From Candolleomyces eurysporus (Eukaryota > Basidiomycota > Agaricomycetes > Agaricales > Psathyrellaceae), in assembly GCA_027579435.1 (NCBI GenBank), contig JANBPK010000865.1, forward strand, positions 1 through 64,000: a stretch of 64,000 nt of DNA. Direction: 5' to 3'. A model generated the notes under the pieces. The model saw only the letters and a program-made list of their open reading frames with translations, ran no database searches and had not been told where the DNA came from. Of this stretch, positions 57,001 through 64,000 are shown in pieces. How positions within the stretch are numbered: the first letter of the stretch is position 1; every line of letters starts with the position of its first letter. A program made the position numbers and the translations under genes.

Positions 57001-60000
57001 CAACTGCTGGAAATGAAGAGGATCTCGAGGCCGCCCTAACTGGAGAACTTGATGCAGAACAGTCACTTCTGCTATCACCGGATGCTGCAACCGAACAGCC
57101 ACGATTCGAATTGAGGGACATTAATGTCAAGTTCCCCGAAGGAAAGTTGACCGTCGTCACCGGACCTACTGCCTCGGGGAAGACTGCACTGTTGGTAAGC
57201 CACTCTTACTCCGTCGAGGGCTACACTCTTTTGCCCCAATGTTTCCTTGTTCTCTTTATCTTCCTATCTCTGTGTGAGTGCAACGTAACTGATGAAGTAT
57301 CTGTTTTCGTGTAGATGGCCGTCCTAGGCGAGATGACCCTCACCAGCGGAAAGATCGTGATGCACAAGAATCCCTCCCAGATCGACGAGAATGGGTTCAT
57401 GCACACGCTTTCCTTCGCTGCGCAAACTCCGTGGTTGAGGCATCAGTCTATCAAGGAGAATATCTTGTTCGGATCTCCGTTCGATGAGGAGAGGTACCGG
57501 GACGTCGTGGAAGCTTGTGCGCTAAAGCCAGACTTGGAGATGCTCGAGGATGGGGATGAGACCGAGATTGGGGCAAGGTAAGGTCTTGTTCTGTTTTTTC
57601 GACATGATGCGAACGGATGCGAAGTAGCCGTTCGCTATTTTCGTTCTCCATCCTTCGACTCTTTCTCCTTCTCTTTCTGGAGACTTCTTGGTCCCGGGCT
57701 TGACAGTGTTGATGCTTAACTGACTTTCGGGTTTGATTGTAGGGGTGTGAGTCTGTCTGGTGGTCAGAAGGCTCGAGTTGCGTTGGCCCGTGCTGTCTAC
57801 GCTCGAACCAAGTATGTTCTATTGGACGATCCTCTGAGCGCCGTGGTATGTCGTATTTTTAGCCAACTTTCTTGTCAGAATTCGGTTACTGATAATTCCT
57901 CCCAGGATAGCCACACCTCGCGTTACCTGTACGAGAAGCTGCTCTGTGGACCGTTGCTCGCAAACCGCACTGTGGCAAGTTCCCTTCATTTCCTTCTCCA
58001 GCAGACTCGACGTGATCTAAACGACGTTCTTAATAGGTTCTGGTTACTCACCATGTTGAGTTGGTCCTACCAGGCGCATACTACCTCGTGCGCATGCTTG
58101 ATGGTAGAATCGACACCCAAGGCACAGTTGAAGACCTCCGAGACCAAGGCGTACTGGAACACATCACGTACGATGCTGCCGCTGACCTACACAAGGACGA
58201 AATGGCACTTGCAGCAGCCAAGGAGGCTTCAGCCGAGAGTAGCAGTAGCAACGGTGAGGGTGACGCAGAGGATCCCGCTGCCACTCCTGGCGAAGCGAAG
58301 AAACCTAGAAAGCTTGTCAAGGACGAACACAGGGAGACTGGAGGGGTGAAATGGTCGATCTATAAGAGCTACCTCGAAGCTTCGTAAGGATATATTCTCT
58401 ATCTGTGTGCCTTGGGGTTTTGGCTGATTGCGTTGGATGCAGGTCTTATTGGATATGGGGGTTCTTGGCTTTCATGGTCGTCGTTGTGCAACTGTTGGGC
58501 GCCAGCGAGAAGATCTGGATCACAGTTAGTAGTATTGCTTTCTTCTGACACCCTGTTGGAGGTCTAGTTTCTGATGGCGCTTCTTGCGTATCATAGATCT
58601 GGGGAGAGGCATATCCCAGCAGTGCGCCTCCTGCATTCTTTTCCTTCAGGTCTTTTGCTTCTATGACGGATCATGAAGTCATTCCGGAAGACATTTACTC
58701 GCATTCACACTACCACGACACCATTTATCACTCGCTAGCGAACAATGCCGCTACTAACGGCACATTTGGTATTGACTGGCCTGATGCTTCGCTGCATCCG
58801 TTTTTCTACGTTGGTATCTACGGTGGGATTGGTATCGCTATTGCACTCGCCAATGTCTTGTCGGTTACCGCGCAGTATACTGCTGCTCTGAGAGCATCGA
58901 GGGTACTTTTCCAGTACGTCACCTTCATTCATCCGTTATGATAATGGTATGTTGATTGGGTTGTTTAGGAAGCTTCTTGTCTCTGTTGTTCGAGCGACAT
59001 TCAGGTTCCACGATACCACCCCTCAAGGTATGTTGACCTTTATTGCAGTGTTCCGACTCGATAGCTAATCCTGCATTTTGACTAGGCCGAATGCTGAATC
59101 GATTCGGGAAGGATATTGAAACCATCGACTCGTCTCTAGCCGGTTCTCTGCAAGCTGTCAATACGGCACTGGCAAGCTTCTTTGCTGCCATTGTCATCAT
59201 TGCGTACGTGGCCGATTCATTGGTTTCATCCGTATCTATCGGAATCCAGCATCCTGACATTCGGCCCCTCAGTGTCGTGTTCCCGTATTTCCTGATTCCA
59301 GCTTTCTTCATTGGATTTGCGTACCGAGAACTCGCAATTGGTTACCTCAACACAGGTCGAGACTTGCGAAGGATGGAATCTAACTCTCGTTCGCCCATCT
59401 TCTCCGACTTTGGGGAATTGTTGGAAGGCATCGTCACTGTTCGAGCATTCTCTGCTGAGAGACGGTTCTTGAATAACCTACATGCGAAGATTGACATAAC
59501 CACCAAGGTAAGTCGATAGCATGCAATCCGTGCTTAGTAGCCTTGGCCTAATATGTTCTTCTCCACGTAGATGTGGTGGTCGTTCTGGATGACGAATCGA
59601 TGGCTTTTGCTGAACTTTGATGCCCTTGGTGCTTTATCGGTGCTAGTCACGACTCTGTTTTCCATTTCGCCGTTGTCCAAGGGTTCCGGCATGGCTGGAT
59701 TGTGTATCACAAGCGCAATGACGTTCACTTCTTCAGGTATGTGCTGGACTTTGCTTCCTACCCTGCATTATATTGACTCATTTCGTGGACAGTTTATTGG
59801 GCTTGTCGATTCTGGACAGGTGAGTCTTCAACCGTAGGTGTGATCTGAGTTTTACTTAGCTCTTTTCATCAGCTTTGGAGTTGGATTTGAAGTGAGTTTG
59901 AACAACGGTCTGACCGCGGTGGGTGCTGACTTCCATTTCCACAGCTCCGTTGAACGAGTGGTCGAATAGTAAGCTTTGTATAACACCTTTTGCACGCTGT

Positions 60001-61289
60001 CACTCACGCTTCTATGTAGCCTTAATCTTCCTCAAGAACCTCCAGCGACAATTGAATCTCACCGACCACCAGCTTACTGGCCTTCCAGCACGAGCGATTC
60101 CCTGGTCACGGTGGAAAACCTCGTCGTGAAGTATGCCCCTGATCTCCCAGCTGTTCTACACGATGTGTCCTTCAGCTTGAAAGCCGGCGAGCGCATTGGC
60201 TTGCTAGGTCGCACCGGAAGCGGAAAGTCAACACTTGCAATGAGCATCTTGCGCTTTGTGGATCCTGTGGAAGGGAGAATCCTCATCGACGGGATAGATA
60301 TCTCGACTATCGGTGTTCACGATTTGCGGTCGAGATTGACGTTCATACCCCAAGTACGTGGTCAGATTTCTATTCGTTGACCCTTGCCTCATCATTTGCA
60401 GGATGCCGCGCTCTTCTCTGGTACATTGCGAGAGAATTTGGATCCCTTCGGTGAGTGACTCCGAGTAAGAAGCGAAACCTTGCGAAATTGTATTGATTGA
60501 AATTATAATCAGATGAACACACCGATGCCGAACGCATCGACGTCCTTCGGCGGGTTCACCTCATCACGGATAGTGCTGGTGTCTCTAGAGGTCCATCTCG
60601 TGAGCAATCAGCCGCACCCTCTCGGGCTCATTCTCGTGCTGCGTCTATCATCAACGTTGAACGCGAAGTCAGTGGATCAACACAAGGCCCTTCGGATGCA
60701 ATCTCAATCGCCACTTCGAATACCGAAATTGACCCCAAGGCAAAGATCAACCTGGACACGAAGGTTTCTCCAGGCGGCACCAACTTCTCCCAGGGGCAAC
60801 GACAGCTCATAGCTATGGCCCGGGCCTTGTTGAGGAGAAGCTCGATCATTGTGCTTGACGAAGCTACCAGTAGTATCGACTTCTCCACGGATGCCAAGAT
60901 TCAGACAGCGATTCGTGAAGAGTTTGGTGGAAGCTTACTTTTGACTGGTTTGTCTGGTTCTCTTGACGCGATGCTTCTCCAGTTGTTAACATGACCTGCA
61001 GTTGCACATAGGTTGAGGACTGTCATCGACTATGATAGACTGATAGTCCTAGAAAAAGGACAGGTATGCGTTCCCGTGTGTACCAATATTCGGATTTCTT
61101 GCTAACATGCATGTGCAGGTTGTCGAGTTCGATACTCCCTACAATCTCATCCGGAGAGAGCATGGTATCTTCCGACAGATGTGCTTGAAGAGCGGCACGT
61201 TCACCGAGTTGGAAGCTGCGGCAAAGGCTAAAACTGAGCAGGATGAACAAATTGCTCTGGTCGCCCCTTCTCATACTAACGACTCATGA
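54045..61289 (+). CDS. ABC transporter, subfamily C (MRP type), full length
   Basis: ATP-driven exporter of conjugates, toxins or metabolites, or a vacuolar pump. The N-terminal exon starts [16 protein letters not shown] and has five hydrophobic helices (TMD0), then the L0 linker [23 protein letters not shown]1 follows in many exons (for example [15 protein letters not shown] and [17 protein letters not shown]), with a Lys/Arg-rich cytoplasmic insert ([18 protein letters not shown]). NBD1: Walker [11 protein letters not shown], signature LSGGQK, Walker [13 protein letters not shown] (Asp instead of Glu, typical of ABCC NBD1). TMD2 includes FGDLDxx-like [23 protein letters not shown]2: [26 protein letters not shown], signature FSQGQRQ, Walker [19 protein letters not shown]. 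Ends SHTNDS, stop at 61287-61289. About 20 introns. A Ser/Ala-rich insert of about 60 residues precedes the NBD2 signature. Confidence 0.9.
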
Positions 61290-62075
61290 TGCAACTCATG
61301 GCGTAAACTAATGGCTTTCCTGACATATCGTTCGCATGTACTCATCTTTCCGAAGTTTTAATACACACTTTACCTGCTATTGAAGTACATCAAGCGCGTT
61401 CACAGTCACAATTTCAAGGTGATTTCAAGTCTCATTTCGCGACCCAATTTCATCCAGTTCGTGAAACTATGTTGTGGGAGCGGCGCCACCTTTCGGAGTC
61501 TGAACTCTTAGAGACTACGGTGTGTCCATTGAGACTCGTAGAATATCTATAAAGGGGTCTATTGAACTCTATGGGACTCCGTTTATACAACGGAAGACAG
61601 TTTAAATGAGAAAGAATGCAAGCAATTTACTATCCCAGAGGGCGATGCGGCATTGCGCGCGGTTGGGAGTCCCCCTCCATGTCCACACCCCCTGGTTTTC
61701 ACTCAAATCAGTGGAATGTTCGAAGTTGGTTTCGGAAAAATGACGAAATTAGGTCGAAATCAAACTCTAAATTAGCCTAAGGTTGGCTCTAAACTGTGAG
61801 CGGGCCCACCTTGACTATCGTCAGACAATGCCAGACTGAGTACTGCACTGCCCAAATCAAACTCACGGTGGCTGGCATCCTGAAATGTAACTAACGTTCA
61901 AGACATAGTAATATAGTATGTGATATGACAAGGTGTTTCAACTAGGAAGGAACAAGAGTTTTAGATGTAGATAAGGTGTGGGTATACAAATGTCCAAACA
62001 AGATGTCACATTCATTCAACAACAAAGGAACGGGTCCAAGTGGAAAAACCGACATAAAGTGGTACAAAGGACGGT
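61290..62075. other. Convergent 3' regions, no gene
   Basis: Flank between convergent genes. Contains a copy of two short words also found at 550-660. No exon recognised. Confidence 0.35.
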
Positions 62076-63330
62076 TTAATTTCCGTTAGTAGGATTCACG
62101 TAGCGTAGTTCCTGTTAAAGCACGCGAAATTCAGCACCGTTTCCATCATGGATGCACTGAATCACTTACAACTTCGAAGTCGTCGCTAAAGTCGTTGCTG
62201 TAGCCACTGTTGATGGCGAAGTAAATTCGCTTGGGATCGTTGGCGGGACCCGGATTCTCCCTCATCCAGAAGCTAACCTGATTACCGTTCCATGTAACTG
62301 GCATACCATCATAGTAACAATTTAGAAAAGGCAAAGAGCGGTTTTCAACACTACGCACCGGACACATCGTCGGAATTGTTCTTGGACCAAACAGCGGAGC
62401 GCGAATAAGGCTAAAGAGAACCACATTCAGCTACAGTTACCACTATCAAAAGGAAACGGCCTACCGTGTTGTTGGACCCGTAGCCAGAGTCGTTCGAATT
62501 TCCATCCTCAACTGGATCTGAACTCTGTACTGCTTTGACGGGCAACACATAGTCCCTCCCAGAACTGCATTTTGTTGCGAACGGAGCCGATCAGTGAGGA
62601 AGTGCCACGGGATAGTCAATCAAATTCGTACCGCAGAGCTAGGCCAAGATATTTTTCGTTACCATTCTCGCCCTTTCAAGAGAAAGATGTCAGGGAGCCC
62701 ATCGCGTAGATATTTGAGACAGACACTCACATCGATGGCCAAACTAAATGGACCATTGTTGCTGGGTACGAGCACTTCGAGACATCTATTCTTGTTATTG
62801 GTGACGCCAAATCTGTAGAGGTTTACGAGTGAGGTGGATGCCATGATACGTTGCGATCGACAAGTAACTCACGTTCCAGTATTTGAGACAAAGATGTCGC
62901 TGATATAGCTGGTGGGGAAGCCACCAGTGTTCCCTTTCTTCTTGACTTCGATGCATCTGCGCTCGCTGTGGCGGTTGAGAATTAGTACTAGCATCTTCTG
63001 ACACTGCGGAGGACACGAACTATGAAACACCGGAGGGCTGGGACCTCCATCTGGCGACTGAAGCTCGTCGTTAACGGTCTGAAGGATGGGCGCACATGGG
63101 CGGCACTCACCAACTCCGGTCCTTGTAGGATACAGGGATCGTGGAGGCAAAGGTGGAAGTCCACGACGGAGGCGCTCCCCGTTAGTCATAAGTTCGCGGG
63201 CCTCAATAGTGCGACTAGCAGCCTGGCGCCTCGCCACAGCGTACTCGGGGGAGATGGCCCCAGCTGCACCGAAATAGGTGAGAGCAACCAGAGCGCAGAA
63301 TAAGGGTTTCAACACATTCAAGGAGAGCAT
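62076..63330 (-). CDS. Secreted hypothetical protein, GLPPLPP type
   Basis: Signal peptide MLSLNVLKPLFCALVALTYF, then GAAGAISPEYAVARRQAAS and the agaric-type motif RLRRGLPPLPPRSLYPTRT, usually found after the signal peptide in this large unannotated family. Exons downstream: CIEVKKKGNTGGFPTSYISD, IFVSNTGTFGVTNNKNRCLE, VLVPSNNGPFSLAID, then SSGRDYVLPVKAVQSSDPV, RAPLFGPRTIPTMCPV and VTWNGNQVSFWMRENPGPAN. The raw frame stops at 62146, but a donor GTAAGT sits in FEV|V and an acceptor TTTAACAG further on joins ELRYVNPTNGN, giving a stop at 62076; I prefer this. Probably a beta-rich extracellular protein; function unknown. Confidence 0.65.
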
Positions 63331-64000
63331 GATTGAATTAAAAGAGCGGAAGGTTCAAAAGAGTGTGGGTGTTGGTTCTGCGTCGGGGTGGAAGATCAAA
63401 AGCCAACGGGAGTCTCTGTAGTGGGTCGACAGGTATTTATCACTTCGGGTGCCCGCTGGATCGACTGTCCAAGGTTGACAGATCTTTGTTGGGATCGGCC
63501 GGACGCGTCGCCCTGGCGCTTACTTACCTGACAGGATCGCGGTCGAATTCGGTTCATGACGGTGAACGGTATATTATTCATATTGAACCTGTCAACGATC
63601 GGAAGGATAGATTAAATTATGGAAGGTTAAATCAAGGTGCACGGCGTGTTCGCCATTGAAAGCTTTACAGCATGTTGTCCCCGTCGATGAAATTAAAGCC
63701 AGGGTTCTGGAACGTGTTTACGCTGGCGAAATACCTGGTTGAGTTACGATGGCTAGAACCCCTAAAAATGGCCTTCCCGAATTTCCCCAGAGCCGAAAAA
63801 GCCAAAAGCGCCTGTGCACCGTTCAAAAAAAATTTTGGGCGCTTCGAGCCCTTGGATCCCCACGATCTGTCCCGTTTGTGTCGGCAAACTCCTCGGAGAG
63901 TCAAGCCTCCCGCCAATTTTAAAGGAATGGCCTGTCCGGGGCGCACCTGGACACTCGACTTTCTGTCTGGTTACTCTTTGCTACTAAGGCAGTATCCCTG
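63331..64000. other. Right-edge region
   Basis: Includes an ATAAATA box near 63433 (minus strand), about 100 bases upstream of the secreted-protein start. Open frames at 63363-63659 (+) and 63665-63946 (minus) have no recognisable motif. Confidence 0.35.

Noticed and set aside
63665..63946. Minus frame near the right edge
   Set aside because: 93 codons without a motif; may be part of something outside the window but cannot be supported.

Overview
The window is nuclear DNA of a filamentous basidiomycete, most likely a wood- or litter-decaying agaricomycete. The evidence is the gene architecture (many short GT-AG introns of about 50-70 bases) and the gene content: a pyranose 2-oxidase, two AA9 lytic polysaccharide monooxygenases, a multi-intron P450, a NACHT-type STAND ATPase, large single-exon F-box proteins and a secreted protein carrying the agaric-type 'GLPPLPP' motif. 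I see no tRNA, rRNA, CRISPR or bacterial-type operon. Function names rest on motifs and recalled family consensus, because no search could be run.

Layout. 0-9.3 kb: pyranose 2-oxidase (minus), a broken hypothetical gene and a large F-box gene (minus). 9.3-14.2 kb: the C-terminal part of the protein farnesyltransferase beta subunit (minus), cut off where a dispersed repeat begins, then a repeat-rich stretch with near-identical direct repeats, a minisatellite of 42-44 base units and a tandem repeat of about 170 bases. 14.2-30.5 kb: a dynamic segment built round one P450. An intact P450 (+) with a low-complexity gene upstream is partly copied in inverted orientation at 26.3-28.4 kb. A more decayed copy lies at 29.3-30.5 kb, an upstream-flank copy at 10.4-11.0 kb, and a broken P450 3' end faces the intact gene tail to tail at 18.5 kb. 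A NACHT gene and a second large F-box gene lie inside the inverted pair.

30.8-49 kb: ordinary gene-dense chromosome. It holds a long Ser/Pro-rich protein with a C-terminal coiled coil, a secreted protein of unknown function, a Ste7/Fuz7-type MAP kinase kinase diverging from a PAAF1/Rpn14-like WD40 proteasome factor, a tandem array of two F-box-like paralogues plus a fragment, a four-helix membrane protein and a Cys/His-cluster nuclear-type protein. 49-64 kb: two tandem AA9 enzymes (+), a full-length ABCC transporter (+) and a small secreted protein (minus).

Working together. Pyranose 2-oxidase makes hydrogen peroxide from sugars, and the AA9 enzymes use an oxidant to cleave polysaccharides, so both fit lignocellulose attack. 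The P450 and ABCC transporter fit detoxification or secondary metabolism. The MAPKK belongs to the pheromone/filamentation cascade, and truncated RAM1 would normally farnesylate Ras and pheromone in that pathway. Isolated N characters interrupt many genes; at most of those I could test inside coding exons, deleting the N restores the reading frame, so several apparent frameshifts are probably sequence artefacts.
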